Origin: Vulcaniibacterium thermophilum
GTDB taxonomy: Bacteria > Pseudomonadota > Gammaproteobacteria > Xanthomonadales > Xanthomonadaceae
Length of the DNA stretch: 64,000 bases
Assembly: GCF_007923255.1 (NCBI RefSeq)
Contig: NZ_VOHJ01000012.1
Location: 1 to 64,000 of the forward strand
Direction: 5' to 3'
Shown: in pieces, positions 42,097-50,832 of the stretch
Position numbering within the stretch: the first letter of the stretch is position 1
How the letters are laid out: every line of letters starts with the position of its first letter
The notes under the pieces: model-generated
Told to the model about the DNA's origin: nothing
Seen by the model: only the letters and a program-made list of their open reading frames with translations
The model's database searches: none
Program-made: the position numbers and the translations under genes

Positions 42097-43095
42097 TCAG
42101 GCCGCCGCGGGCAGATCGGGACGCACGCCGGCGATCAGCGCGTCGAAGTAGTCGCGGGTCAGCCGCAACTGTTCCTCGGCGGTCTCCGCGCGCACGACCA
42201 CGTGCCGGAACGCGGCGTTCTCCGGCCGGTCCTTGGCGTACCAGCCCAGATGCTTGCGCGCGATGCGCACGCCCGAGGGCTCGCCGTAGAACGCGTGCAG
42301 CGCCTGCAGGTGGTCGAGCAGCAGGTCGCGCACCTCGGCCAGCGTCGGTTCCGGCAGGCGCTCGCCGGTGGCGAGGAAGTGCGCGATCTCGCGGAAGATC
42401 CACGGCCGGCCCTGCGCGGCGCGGCCGACCATCACCGCATCCGCGCCGGTCGCGCGCAGCACGTGGGCGGCCTTGTCCGGCGAATCGACGTCGCCGTTGG
42501 CGATCACCGGAATGCGCAGCGCCGCCTTCACTTCGGCAATCGTGTCGTACTCGGCCTGGCCGGTGTACATCTGATCGCGCGTGCGGCCGTGGATGGCGAG
42601 CGCCCGGATGCCGCTGGCCTCGGCGATGCGCGCGATCTGAAGCGCGTTGCGGTGGCCCGCGGCCCAGCCGGTGCGGATCTTGAGCGTCACCGGCACCTCG
42701 ACCGCACGCACCACCGCTTCGAGAATGCGCGCCACCAGCGGCGGATCGCGCATCAGCGCCGAACCGGCCCAGGCGTTGCAGACCTTCTTCGCCGGGCAGC
42801 CCATGTTGATGTCGATGATCTGCGCGCCGTGGGCGACGTTGTGGCGCGCGGCCTCGGCCATCGCCTCCGGCACGGTGCCGGCGATCTGCACGCTGATCGG
42901 CGCCGGCTCGCCGTCGTGGTCCATCCGGTGGCGCGACTTGGCGGTGTTCCAGAAGCGCGGATCGCTGGTGGTCATCTCCGACACGCACAGGCCCGCGCCC
43001 AGGCGCTTGCACAGCACCCGGAACGGCTTGTCGGTGACGCCCGCCATCGGGGCGAGGATCACGCGCGGTTCGATGAGGTGGGGCCCGATGCGCAT
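42097..43095 (-). CDS. dusB: tRNA-dihydrouridine synthase B
   Basis: The 332-aa FMN enzyme reduces uridines in the tRNA D-loop. 'IEPRVILAPMAGVTDKPFRV' (about residues 7-26), 'DINMGCPAKKVCNAWAGSAL' with the catalytic Cys (about 98-117), 'LKIRTGWAAGHRNA' and 'ALAIHGRTRDQMYTG' are DusB-type. The ATG at 43095 was chosen at the family start 'MRIGPH'; an ATG three codons earlier is possible. No Fis gene follows, unlike enterobacteria. Confidence 0.94.
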   Translation of the reverse strand: MRIGPHLIEPRVILAPMAGVTDKPFRVLCKRLGAGLCVSEMTTSDPRFWNTAKSRHRMDHDGEPAPISVQIAGTVPEAMAEAARHNVAHGAQIIDINMGCPAKKVCNAWAGSALMRDPPLVARILEAVVRAVEVPVTLKIRTGWAAGHRNALQIARIAEASGIRALAIHGRTRDQMYTGQAEYDTIAEVKAALRIPVIANGDVDSPDKAAHVLRATGADAVMVGRAAQGRPWIFREIAHFLATGERLPEPTLAEVRDLLLDHLQALHAFYGEPSGVRIARKHLGWYAKDRPENAAFRHVVVRAETAEEQLRLTRDYFDALIAGVRPDLPAAA

Positions 43096-43119
43096 GGCGC
43101 GCATTCTAGCGGGCCGGTT

Positions 43120-44202
43120 TCAGCGCCCGCGGCGGCGGCGCCAGAACAGGAAGCCGGTGACGAGCAGGAACGCGGGGAGCAGGCCGGCGAGCGCGGTGGC
43201 GATGCGCAGCGGCCAGCCGCCGACCGCGCCGATGTGCAGCGGGTAGATCGCCGCGTCCATGCGCCCGCCCGGCGCCTGCGCGGTGGCGTCGAAGCGGCCC
43301 TGCAGGCGCCCGTCGGCCTGCACGAACAGCAGGCTGCGGCCGTTCGGATGCCATTCGCCCGGAGCGCGCACGCGCACCGTGACCACGCCTTCGCGCGGCG
43401 GCGCGACGCGCACCAGCTCGGCCTGCGGCCAGGCCGCGCGTGCGCTGGCGAGCAGGCGCGGCCAGTCGGTTTCGACCGCCGACGCCGGCTGTGCCTTCGG
43501 CACCGGGCCGCCGCCGAACAGGCCGGTGAGCACCGCACGTGCAAGGTCGTGATAGACCATCCCGAGCCCGGTCAGCACCGCCAGCACCAGCAACGGCCAC
43601 AGCAGCACGCCGGAACTGCGGTGCCAGGTGAGCCAGCGCCGCGTCGGCGGCCCGGCGTGCACGCGCAGGTGCGACAGCACGCGCGCCAGCCGCGGCCACC
43701 ACAGGTACAGCCCGGACAGCAGCAGGAACAGCGCGATCCAGCCCACCACGCCCACCGCCTGCTCGCCCGCCTCGCCGGCGAGCAAATGCGTGTGCAGTTC
43801 GTGCAGCCACAGCAGCGGATCGCTGCCGGTCGTGCGCGTCAGCAGCAGCGCGCCGTCGCCGGTGGCGAAGTAGCGGCGGCTGCCGTCCTCGAAGAACGCC
43901 TGCCACGCCGGCATCGCCTCGCGCGGCAGGTCGATCGCGCGCAGCCCGCGCGCTTCCCATTCGGCAAGGATGCGCTCCAGCACGCGGGCATCGGCGTGCA
44001 CCGGCTGCGCCGCCAGCGCCGGATGCTGCAGTCGCAGCAGCTCGGCATGGAACACCAGCACGCTGCCCGACAGCCCCAGCACGGCGAACAGCGTCCCGGC
44101 CGCGAGCCCGACCCACAGATGCAGCCACGCCAGCGCCGCGCGCACGCGCCGCCGCACGCGATCGGCGGCGGCACGGCGGGCGGGCGCGGCGACGGCGGCC
44201 AT
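43120..44202 (-). CDS. PepSY-associated TM-helix protein, probable partner of the siderophore receptor
   Basis: The 360-aa inner-membrane protein has four to five helices: first 'WLHLWVGLAAGTLFAVLGLS' (about residues 26-45), then 'VGVVGWIALFLLLSGLYLWW' (about 149), 'LLVLAVLTGLGMVY' and a C-terminal 'IATALAGLLPAFLLVTGFLF'. 'LHELHTHLLAGEAGE' carries conserved His residues typical of PepSY_TM proteins linked to ferric-siderophore reduction. Its ATG overlaps the receptor stop by one base (TGATG), so the two genes are translationally coupled and share Fur-type control. Confidence 0.9.
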   Translation of the reverse strand: MAAVAAPARRAAADRVRRRVRAALAWLHLWVGLAAGTLFAVLGLSGSVLVFHAELLRLQHPALAAQPVHADARVLERILAEWEARGLRAIDLPREAMPAWQAFFEDGSRRYFATGDGALLLTRTTGSDPLLWLHELHTHLLAGEAGEQAVGVVGWIALFLLLSGLYLWWPRLARVLSHLRVHAGPPTRRWLTWHRSSGVLLWPLLVLAVLTGLGMVYHDLARAVLTGLFGGGPVPKAQPASAVETDWPRLLASARAAWPQAELVRVAPPREGVVTVRVRAPGEWHPNGRSLLFVQADGRLQGRFDATAQAPGGRMDAAIYPLHIGAVGGWPLRIATALAGLLPAFLLVTGFLFWRRRRGR

Positions 44203-46328
44203 CAGAAGCGGTGCGACCAGGCCAGCGTCAGCACGCGCCCGCGGCCGGCGACATAGGTGTCGTTGCGCGGCGTGCTCTGCGAGTAGTAGGTGACGTACTG
44301 CTCGCCGAGCAGGTTCTCCACGCCCACCGTCAGCACGCCGAGCGGCAGGCCGATGCGCGCCTGCAGGTCGACCGTGGTGTAGCCGTCGAAGGAGGCCACC
44401 CGCGTGCCGCGCAGGTCGAACTCGCGGTCGAGCGCGCGGCTGGCCTGCAGGCGCGTGCTGAGCGTCGGCGTCCACGCCTGGGTCCAGAACGCGGTGACGC
44501 GGTCGGGGCTGACGTTGATGCCCGGCAGGTCGCTGTCGACCCGGTCGTCGCCATTGCTGTCGTAGCGCGCATGCGTGCCGGCGTAGGCCACGCCGACGCG
44601 GCCCGCGGCGGAGAAGCGCCAGGCGAGGTTCGCTTCGATGCCCTCGATCTCGGTGCGTTCGCGCACGACGTTGTACGAGCGCGTGGCGGAGTCGAACGCC
44701 AGTCGCGAGCCGAGTTCGGACTCCGAGCGGTAGTACGCGACGTGCGCGAGCCAGGTGCCGTCGTCGTAGTCGAGCCCGACCTCCCGGTTGTCGGCGATCA
44801 CCGGCGACAGGTCGACCAGGTCGTCCACGCGCTGGTTGGGCGCGGTGATGCCGCGCAGCACGCGGCCGATGTCGGCGACCGTGTAGCCCTCGGCGTAGGA
44901 GGCGTACAGCTTCAGCGCGGGCGTGGCTTCCCACACCACGCCGAGGTTCGGCAGCACTTCGCTGGTCTCGGGCGAGCCGCCCTGCACGAAGCGGCTGCCG
45001 CCGGCGTTGGCGGGAATGGTGACGTAGTCGTCCACCTCGAGCCGCCCGCGCTCGTAGCGCAGGCCGCCGGTCAGCATCACCGAATCGCTCGGCCACCACT
45101 CCGCCTGCACGAACGGCGAGGCGGATTCGTAGGTGGTTTCCGGCACCCAGTCGAGGCCGGCGCGCACCAGCTCCTGGCGGGTGGTGTCGCGCGCCAGGTC
45201 GAGGCCGAGCGTCGCGCGCAGGCGCAGGCCGAACAGCTCGCCGCGCGACCAGGCGAACTTGCCGCCGAGCTTCTCGGAGATGTTCTGCGACTGGTCGAAC
45301 CAGTTCGGATCGCGGCCGTCGCGCCAGAAGTCGCCCCAGTAGCTGCCGCCGTACAACGCCTTGAAATCGACCCAGTAGAGCTGCGCCGACAGGCTGCCGC
45401 CGGCGAGGTCGGCGTCGCTGTAGTCGAGCGTGAGCGAGGTCGAACGGTTGCGCGGGCCTTCGCCGGGCTTGGGCCCGCGCACCGAGGTCGCGAGCCGGCC
45501 GGTGCGGATGTCGCCATCGACGGTGGCGTAGTCGTTGTCGCCCTGCAGCTCGTAGCGGTTGGCGGTGAGCTGCAACCGGCGGCCGTCGGCGAAGGTCCAG
45601 CCCGCCTTGGCGAACAGGTCGTGGCTGGCGGCGTCCATCAGGTCGCCCTGCACGTCGTTGACCGCGATCGCGCGGCCGTCGCCGTCGTAGTACAGCCCTT
45701 CCTTGGCGTACGACGCGCCGCCGACGAAGTCGAACGCGCCGCGCCGCGTGCCGAGCAGGTACGACGCGCGCCAGCCGGCGCCGTCGTCCTCGCGCGGCAG
45801 CGCGCTGCTGGCGCCGAGCGCGACCTCCTGGAACACCGCGCCGTCCTGGCGCGGCGCGCGCTTGGTGATGATGTTGATGATGCCGCCCGAGGCGCCGAGG
45901 CCCTGCAGCGCGTTGGCGCCGTGGATCACCTCGATGCGCTCGATCATCGCCGGATCGATCGTGTGGCCGTCGCGGCCGCCTTCGCGCAGCGGCGTCGACT
46001 GCGGCACGCCATCGACGAGGTACAGCGGCTTGCGCCCGCGCAGGGTCTCGCCGGCGTTGGTCAGCTTCTGCCGCGACGGCGTGAACGAGGGGATCAGGTT
46101 CGCCAGCACCTGCGAGAGGTCCTGCGTCAGCGCGAGCTGCTGCTCGAGCTGTTCGCGGTCGATCACGGTGATCGTGTTCGGCAGCGCGGATTCGGAGAAC
46201 GGCACGCGCGAGGTGCTGGCCGACACCGTGACGCGGTCCAGCTCGACGGCGTCATCGGCGGCGCGTCCGTCGACGGGCAGAGCGAGCAGGGCCGCCAGCG
46301 CGGCGGCCAGGGGGACGAGGCGGGGCAT
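44202..46328 (-). CDS. TonB-dependent siderophore-type receptor
   Basis: The 708-aa protein has a signal peptide (about residues 1-23). The plug shows 'DRVTVSASTSRVPFSESALP', 'IDREQLEQQLALTQDLSQVL', 'LYLVDGVPQSTPLREGG' and 'IERIEVIHGANALQGLGASG', and a 22-strand barrel ends 'LTLAWSHRF'. Length and plug are those of ferric-siderophore receptors (FhuE/FpvA-like) rather than of the two 1,000-aa receptors earlier in the window. It is followed by a coupled PepSY gene. Two Fur-like boxes lie 35-74 bp upstream. No good Shine-Dalgarno precedes the ATG. The siderophore is unknown. Confidence 0.93.
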   Translation of the reverse strand: MPRLVPLAAALAALLALPVDGRAADDAVELDRVTVSASTSRVPFSESALPNTITVIDREQLEQQLALTQDLSQVLANLIPSFTPSRQKLTNAGETLRGRKPLYLVDGVPQSTPLREGGRDGHTIDPAMIERIEVIHGANALQGLGASGGIINIITKRAPRQDGAVFQEVALGASSALPREDDGAGWRASYLLGTRRGAFDFVGGASYAKEGLYYDGDGRAIAVNDVQGDLMDAASHDLFAKAGWTFADGRRLQLTANRYELQGDNDYATVDGDIRTGRLATSVRGPKPGEGPRNRSTSLTLDYSDADLAGGSLSAQLYWVDFKALYGGSYWGDFWRDGRDPNWFDQSQNISEKLGGKFAWSRGELFGLRLRATLGLDLARDTTRQELVRAGLDWVPETTYESASPFVQAEWWPSDSVMLTGGLRYERGRLEVDDYVTIPANAGGSRFVQGGSPETSEVLPNLGVVWEATPALKLYASYAEGYTVADIGRVLRGITAPNQRVDDLVDLSPVIADNREVGLDYDDGTWLAHVAYYRSESELGSRLAFDSATRSYNVVRERTEIEGIEANLAWRFSAAGRVGVAYAGTHARYDSNGDDRVDSDLPGINVSPDRVTAFWTQAWTPTLSTRLQASRALDREFDLRGTRVASFDGYTTVDLQARIGLPLGVLTVGVENLLGEQYVTYYSQSTPRNDTYVAGRGRVLTLAWSHRF

Positions 46329-46362
46329 GCGGGGGGCCGGAAGGAGACGTCCCGCACAGTTT

Positions 46363-46402
46363 AATGCGAAGCAATCTCATTTGAGAAGGTTTCGCATTCT
46401 CA
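46363..46402 (-). promoter_or_regulatory. Two adjacent Fur-like boxes upstream of the siderophore receptor
   Basis: AATGCGAAGCAATCTCATT (46363-46381) and TGAGAAGGTTTCGCATTCTCA up to its last base at 46402 (from 46382) are both imperfect palindromes around AATGAGA/TGAGAA half-sites, close to the gammaproteobacterial Fur consensus. AATGCGAA and TTCGCATT also pair across the whole 36-bp region. The position just upstream of an iron-receptor gene fits repression by Fe-Fur. Confidence 0.7.
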
Positions 46403-46413
46403 CGGGGCGCCGC

Positions 46414-47376
46414 TCAGGCGCCGAAGCGGGCCACCACGTCGTCGGCGCGCGGCATGGCGGCGGCCGCGCCCGCGCGCTCGGTCGACAGGCCGGCATAGCG
46501 CACCGCGAACAGCGCATGCTCGCGCAGCGGCCGCGCCGGCACGCGGGCGAGCGACGCGGCCAGTGCGCCGTTGAACGCGTCGCCGGCGCCGGTGGTGTCC
46601 ACCGCCGACACCGGCGCCGCGGCCAGGCGGTAGGCGCCGGCCTCGTCGGCGTAGCGGCGCGGATCGGCATGGGAGACGAACACGCCGGCCGCGCCCAGCG
46701 TCACCACCACCGTGCCGTGCGGCAGCAGGCGGCGGCAGAGCGCGTGCAGGGTGTCGTCGTCCAGCGTCGCCACCGCGGCGGCATCGACCTCCACCCCGAG
46801 CGCCGCCAGTTGCGCGGCGAACTCGGTCTCGTTCGGCGTGGCGAGGTCGGTCAGCGGCCACAGCGCCTGCGGCACGCGCGCGTTGGCCGGTGCGGGATTG
46901 AGCAGGGTGAGCGCAGCGTGTGCGCGCGCCTGCGCGAACGCGGCCAGCGCGGCTTCGGCGGGCGTTTCCAGTTGCGTCACCGTCACCGCCACCTCGTTCC
47001 AGACGGACGCATCCGAGACGCAGTCCGCGCCGAGCGCCGCATTGGCGCCCGGGCCGATCACGATGCTGTTGCGGCCCTCGGCATCGACGAAGATGCCGGC
47101 GGTGCCGGTCGGCGCCGCCGCCGTCAGTGCATGCAGGTGCAGGCCGTCGGCCTGCGCCAGCGTGCGCGCCAGCCGCGCGCCGTCGTCGTCGCCGAGCGCG
47201 CATACGAACGCGGTTTCGGCGCCGGCGCGGACCGCGGCGATCGCCTGGTTGAAGCCCTTGCCGCCCGGGCCGCTGCGGTACGCGCCGCTCAGCGTCTGGC
47301 CGGGCAGCGGCAGGCTGGCCGCCGACCACACGTGGTCGACGTTGAAGCTGCCGACGACGACGACCCGGCCGCCCAT
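46414..47376 (-). CDS. rbsK: PfkB-family carbohydrate kinase, probable ribokinase
   Basis: The 320-aa protein shows 'VVVVGSFNVDHVW' at the N-terminus, 'SGPGGKGFNQAIAAVRAGAE' (PfkB signature 1, about residues 35-54) and 'VSAVDTTGAGDAFNGALAAS' (signature 2 with the catalytic Asp of GAGD, about 257). Ribokinase phosphorylates ribose to ribose-5-phosphate. It lies 4 bp downstream of a NupC-type nucleoside transporter, which supports a nucleoside/ribose salvage role. No repressor gene is adjacent. Confidence 0.88.
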   Translation of the reverse strand: MGGRVVVVGSFNVDHVWSAASLPLPGQTLSGAYRSGPGGKGFNQAIAAVRAGAETAFVCALGDDDGARLARTLAQADGLHLHALTAAAPTGTAGIFVDAEGRNSIVIGPGANAALGADCVSDASVWNEVAVTVTQLETPAEAALAAFAQARAHAALTLLNPAPANARVPQALWPLTDLATPNETEFAAQLAALGVEVDAAAVATLDDDTLHALCRRLLPHGTVVVTLGAAGVFVSHADPRRYADEAGAYRLAAAPVSAVDTTGAGDAFNGALAASLARVPARPLREHALFAVRYAGLSTERAGAAAAMPRADDVVARFGA

Positions 47377-47380
47377 GCGC

Positions 47381-48697
47381 TCAGCCGCCGAACCAGGTCA
47401 GCACGCCGGCGATGGTGGCGGTCATGAAGGTGGCGATCGAGCCGCCCAGCACCGCGCGCAGGCCGAACCGCGCCAGATCCGCGCGCCGCTCCGGCGCCAG
47501 GCCGCCGATACCGCCGATCTGGATCGCGATCGAGCTGAAATTGGCGAAGCCGCACAGCGCGTAGGTGGCGATCAGCGCGCCCTCGCGGCTGAGCGAAACG
47601 CCCGGCACTTCGCCGTGCAGGACCTTGGCGAGTTCCATGTAGGCGACGAATTCGTTGATCACCACCTTCTGCCCGATCAGCGAGCCGACCACCTGCGCGT
47701 CCTGCCACGGCGTGCCGATCACCCACGCGATCGGCGCCAGCAGGAAGCCGAAGAGGGTGGCGAGGTCGGTCGGGCGGCCGATGCGTTCGGCGATGCCGGT
47801 GACTTCGCCCAGCCAGGTCAGCGGCCAGTTGATCAGCGCGATCAGCGCGATGAAGGCGAGCAGCATCGCGGCGATGTTGAGCGCGAGCCGGAGGCCGTCG
47901 GCGGCGCCGGAGGCGGCGGCGTCGATCACGTTGGCGGTGGTCTTCTCGACCTCCATCTTCACCGTGCCGCGGGTGAGCGGCTCCTGCGTCTCGGGCACCA
48001 GGATCTTGGCGATCACCAGCGTCGCCGGCGCGGCCATGATGGAAGCCGCCAGCAGGTGCTTGGCGTAGAACGCCTGCTGCGCCGGATCTCCGCCGCCGAG
48101 CATGCCGACGTAGGCCGCCAGCACGCCGCCGGCGATATGCGCCATGCCGCCGATCATCATCGTGATCAGCTCGGACTCGGTCATGCGCGGAATGTACGGG
48201 CGCACCGTCAGCGGCGCCTCGGTCTGGCCGATGAACACGCTGGCGCAGACGCTGGTGGTCTCCGCGCCGGAGACGCGCATCACCCGGGTGATCGCCCAGG
48301 CCATGCCGCGCACGACCGCCTGCATCACGCCGAGGTGGTACAGCACGCCCATGAAGGCGGCGAAGAAGATGATCGTCGGCAGCACCTGGAAGGCGAAGAT
48401 GAAGCCGAACTTCGAGGTGTCCATCAGGCTGCCGAAGATGAAGTTCGAGCCTTCGCCGACGAAGCTGAGGATCTTCACGAAGCCGCGGCCGATCGCGTCG
48501 AACACGTCCTTGCCGCCCGGCACCAGCAGCACCAGCGCCGCGAAGCCGACCTGCAGCGCGATGCCGGTCAGCACCAGACGCCAGTCGACCGCACGCTTGT
48601 TGTTGGAGAACAGCCAGGCGATGCCGACCAGCACCGCAAGACCGAACAGGCCGAACCCGATGCGGCCGATCGCTTCCATCATCTCGCCCCAAGGCAT
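47381..48697 (-). CDS. Concentrative nucleoside transporter (NupC/CNT family)
   Basis: The 438-aa membrane protein has about nine helices. It contains 'SFVGEGSNFIFG' (about residues 79-90), 'FQVLPTIIFFAAFMGVLYHL' (about 103), 'GAETTSVCASVFIGQTEAPL' (about 144-163) and 'ALCGFANFSSIAIQIGGIGG' (about 389-408), which line the nucleoside and cation sites of CNT proteins. It imports nucleosides with H+ or Na+. The ATG at 48697 is kept, although an ATG at 48682 with GGGGCGAG before it is also plausible. It is co-directional with rbsK 4 bp downstream. Confidence 0.92.
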   Translation of the reverse strand: MPWGEMMEAIGRIGFGLFGLAVLVGIAWLFSNNKRAVDWRLVLTGIALQVGFAALVLLVPGGKDVFDAIGRGFVKILSFVGEGSNFIFGSLMDTSKFGFIFAFQVLPTIIFFAAFMGVLYHLGVMQAVVRGMAWAITRVMRVSGAETTSVCASVFIGQTEAPLTVRPYIPRMTESELITMMIGGMAHIAGGVLAAYVGMLGGGDPAQQAFYAKHLLAASIMAAPATLVIAKILVPETQEPLTRGTVKMEVEKTTANVIDAAASGAADGLRLALNIAAMLLAFIALIALINWPLTWLGEVTGIAERIGRPTDLATLFGFLLAPIAWVIGTPWQDAQVVGSLIGQKVVINEFVAYMELAKVLHGEVPGVSLSREGALIATYALCGFANFSSIAIQIGGIGGLAPERRADLARFGLRAVLGGSIATFMTATIAGVLTWFGG

Positions 48698-48757
48698 CCC
48701 CGAAAGTCGCCGCAGCCTAGAGCAGCGGCCCGACGACCAGCAAGCGCCACGCCCGGT

Positions 48758-49321
48758 TCAGCCGTTCAGCGCGCGCCCGCCGGCCCACAGCGCGAGCAGC
48801 AGGAACAGCAGCGCGGCGCCGGTCCGCGCCGCCTTCAGCGGCAGGCGCGCGGCGAAGCGGCTGCCCAGCACCACCACCGGCACGTTGGCCACCAGCATGC
48901 CGAGCGTGGTGCCGACCACCACCTGCCACAGCGGCTGCACCTGGGCGCCGAGCAGCACGGTGGCGACCTGGGTCTTGTCGCCGATCTCGGCAAGGAAGAA
49001 GGCGATCGTGGCGGCGAGGAACGCGCCGCGTGCGGGCAGCCGCGCGTCGTCGTCCAGCGCGTCGGGCTTGAGCGTCCAGACCGCCACCAGCAGGAAGCTG
49101 AGCGCGACGAGCCAGTCCAGCAGCGGCGGCTGCAGCCAGCGCGCGGCCAGCGTCCCCAGCCAGCCGGCCAATGCGTGGTTGAGCAGGGTGGCGAGCAGGA
49201 TGCCGGCGACGATCGGCCACGGCCGGCGGTAGCGCGCCGCCAGCAGCAGCGCGAGCAACTGGGTTTTGTCGCCGATCTCGGCCAGCGCCACCGTGCCGGT
49301 GGCGAGCAGGAACGTGTTCAT
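48758..49321 (-). CDS. mneA: GDT1/TMEM165 (UPF0016) family manganese exporter
   Basis: The 187-aa protein has two homologous three-helix halves, each with the family motif: 'ALAEIGDKTQLLALLLAARY' (about residues 11-30) and 'FFLAEIGDKTQVATVLLGA' (about 103-121). The E-x-G-D-K-T-Q motifs form the cation path. Bacterial members export Mn2+. A yybP-ykoY manganese riboswitch directly upstream supports this. The ATG at 49321 was chosen because the frame upstream runs through the riboswitch. The symbol follows the Vibrio homologue by analogy. Confidence 0.9.
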   Translation of the reverse strand: MNTFLLATGTVALAEIGDKTQLLALLLAARYRRPWPIVAGILLATLLNHALAGWLGTLAARWLQPPLLDWLVALSFLLVAVWTLKPDALDDDARLPARGAFLAATIAFFLAEIGDKTQVATVLLGAQVQPLWQVVVGTTLGMLVANVPVVVLGSRFAARLPLKAARTGAALLFLLLALWAGGRALNG

Positions 49322-49392
49322 CGCAACTCCGGGGCCGGGCGTTCGCGTGGACGCGAAGGCGCACGCGCGCGGCCCGGCCCGGGACGCGGCGT

Positions 49393-49500
49393 CCGCCTTC
49401 GGTCTCGCCCGAGCTGACACTCCCGCGCGCCATGGCCGGCCGGCCAAGTGTGTTGACGCGCGGCACCGTCGTGCGACGGCGGGCTACTCCCCGGAGGAAG
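49393..49500 (-). promoter_or_regulatory. yybP-ykoY manganese riboswitch
   Basis: On the minus strand the aptamer landmarks appear in order: CCGGGGAGTAGCCC at the 5' side, GTCAACACACTTGGC in the middle, TCAGCTCGGGCGAGACCGA at the 3' side, then AAGGC. These are the paired L1 and L3 loops of the Mn2+-sensing RNA, as in the Xanthomonas oryzae example. The following GC-rich stretch to the ATG (49322-49392) is the expression platform. A TACAAT -10 (minus, 49513-49508) places transcription start near 49501, at the very start of the aptamer. Confidence 0.92.
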
Positions 49501-49507
49501 GGGCGGC

Positions 49508-49513
49508 ATTGTA
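49508..49513 (-). promoter_or_regulatory. -10 element of the riboswitch-controlled Mn exporter gene
   Basis: TACAAT on the minus strand is a near-consensus -10, 8 bp before the first aptamer bases. The -35 region overlaps GGGAACA heptamers and is weak. Confidence 0.6.
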
Positions 49514-49516
49514 GCG

Positions 49517-49730
49517 GGAGCAGGGAACAGGGAACACGAGCGCGCGCCGTGCAAGCGACGCGCCGCGGGCTAGCATGCGCCATTTCCCGCACCCCGCACC
49601 CCGCACCCCGCACACCCCACCCCGCACCCCGTTCCCCGTTCCCCGTTCCCCGTTCCCCGTTCCCCGTTCCCCGTTCCCGTTCCCGTTCCCCGTTCCCCGC
49701 ACCCCGTTCCCCGTTCCCCGTTCCCATCCC
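49517..49730. repeat. Heptanucleotide tandem arrays, inverted pair, upstream of the aldo/keto reductase gene
   Basis: A short left array of GGGAACA units (49517-49535) is followed, about 50 bp later, by a long array of CCCCGCA and then CCCCGTT units (about 49585-49730). The right array ends 15 bp before the start codon at 49746. The two arrays are inverted with respect to each other. No gene is contained here; reading frames through it are low-complexity Pro/Arg/Phe. Confidence 0.85.
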
Positions 49731-49745
49731 ACCCCCGGAGCCGCC

Positions 49746-50729
49746 ATGCACTACCGCCGCCTCGGTTCGTCCGGCCTGCACGTGTCCGCGCTGTCGTTCG
49801 GCGCCTGGGTCACCTTCGGCAACCAGATCGGCCGCTCGACCGCGCGCGAGCTGATCGCCGCCGCCTGGGACCACGGCATCACCTTCTTCGACAACGCCGA
49901 GGGTTACGCCAACGGCGAGGCCGAGCGGGTGATGGGCGATGTGATCGCCGACCTGCGCTTGCCGCGCGACGGCTTCTGCGTCTCGAGCAAGGTGTTCTTC
50001 GGCTCGGCGGCCGATCCGCGGCCGACCCAGCGCGGGCTGTCGCGCAAGCACGTCACCGATGCCTGCCACGCGGCGCTGAAGCGGTTGCGGGTCGAGTATC
50101 TCGATCTCTACTTCTGCCACCGTCCCGATCCGGCCACGCCGGTGGAGGAGACGGTGTGGGCGATGGACGCGCTGATCCGCCAGGGCAAGGTGCTGTACTG
50201 GGGCACCTCGGAATGGAGCGCGGCGCAGATCCGCGAGGCGCACCGCATCGCACGCGCCCACCACCTGCACGCGCCGACCATGGAGCAGCCGCAGTACAAC
50301 CTGCTGCACCGCGAGCGCGTCGAGCTGGAGTACGCGCCGTTGTACGCCGAGGTCGGACTCGGCACCACCACGTACTCCCCGCTCGCCTCCGGCCTGCTCA
50401 CCGGCAAGTACAGCCGGCCGGAGGGGCGCGCGGCGGAGGCCGATTCGCGCCTGAACCGCGAGGGCATGGGCTGGTTGCGGCGGATCGTGGTGGGCGACGA
50501 AGACGCCGACCGCCTCGGGCGCGCGCAGCGCTTCGCCGAGACCGCCCGCGCGCTCGGCCACGAGCCGGCGCCGCTGGCGATCGCCTGGTGCCTGCGCAAC
50601 CCGCACGTCTCCAGCGTCATCCTCGGCGCCAGCCGGGTCGAGCAACTGCTGCAGAACCTGGCCGCGCTGGACCTGGTCGATCGACTGGGCGAAAGCGAAT
50701 GGCAGCAGTTGGAGGCGGCCGCGGCCTGA
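49746..50729 (+). CDS. Aldo/keto reductase (Kv-beta/AKR6-like)
   Basis: The 327-aa protein starts '[20 protein letters not shown]' and has '[20 protein letters not shown]' (catalytic Asp/Tyr, about residues 44-63), 'VSSKVFFG' with the catalytic Lys (about 80-83), 'LYFCHRPDP' with His, and 'WGTSEWSA' (about 158). This is the voltage-gated K+-channel beta-subunit-like aldo/keto reductase group (YghZ-like). It uses NADPH to reduce aldehydes. GGAG precedes ATG 49746. A heptamer array immediately upstream takes the place of a normal leader. Confidence 0.92.
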   Translation: MHYRRLGSSGLHVSALSFGAWVTFGNQIGRSTARELIAAAWDHGITFFDNAEGYANGEAERVMGDVIADLRLPRDGFCVSSKVFFGSAADPRPTQRGLSRKHVTDACHAALKRLRVEYLDLYFCHRPDPATPVEETVWAMDALIRQGKVLYWGTSEWSAAQIREAHRIARAHHLHAPTMEQPQYNLLHRERVELEYAPLYAEVGLGTTTYSPLASGLLTGKYSRPEGRAAEADSRLNREGMGWLRRIVVGDEDADRLGRAQRFAETARALGHEPAPLAIAWCLRNPHVSSVILGASRVEQLLQNLAALDLVDRLGESEWQQLEAAAA

Positions 50730-50832
50730 GCCCGCCGCGACGACGCGAGCGGCTACCATACGCGCTTCCCCGCGATCCCCGGGCGGCCCGTCGCCGCCCG
50801 GCGGCGTCCGCGATCCCACGGAGTTTCCCCTG

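Noticed and set aside
40768-44256. 1,162-codon plus-strand frame across prfC, dusB and the PepSY gene
   Set aside because: Antisense to three well-identified genes and low-complexity (Arg/Gln/His/Ala).
49517-49730. CRISPR array
   Set aside because: Units are 7 bp with no unique spacers and no cas genes are in the window.
49575-49745. N-terminal extension of the aldo/keto reductase through the heptamer array
   Set aside because: The extension is a Pro/Arg/Phe repeat created by the heptamers; the family N-terminus begins at 49746 behind a GGAG.
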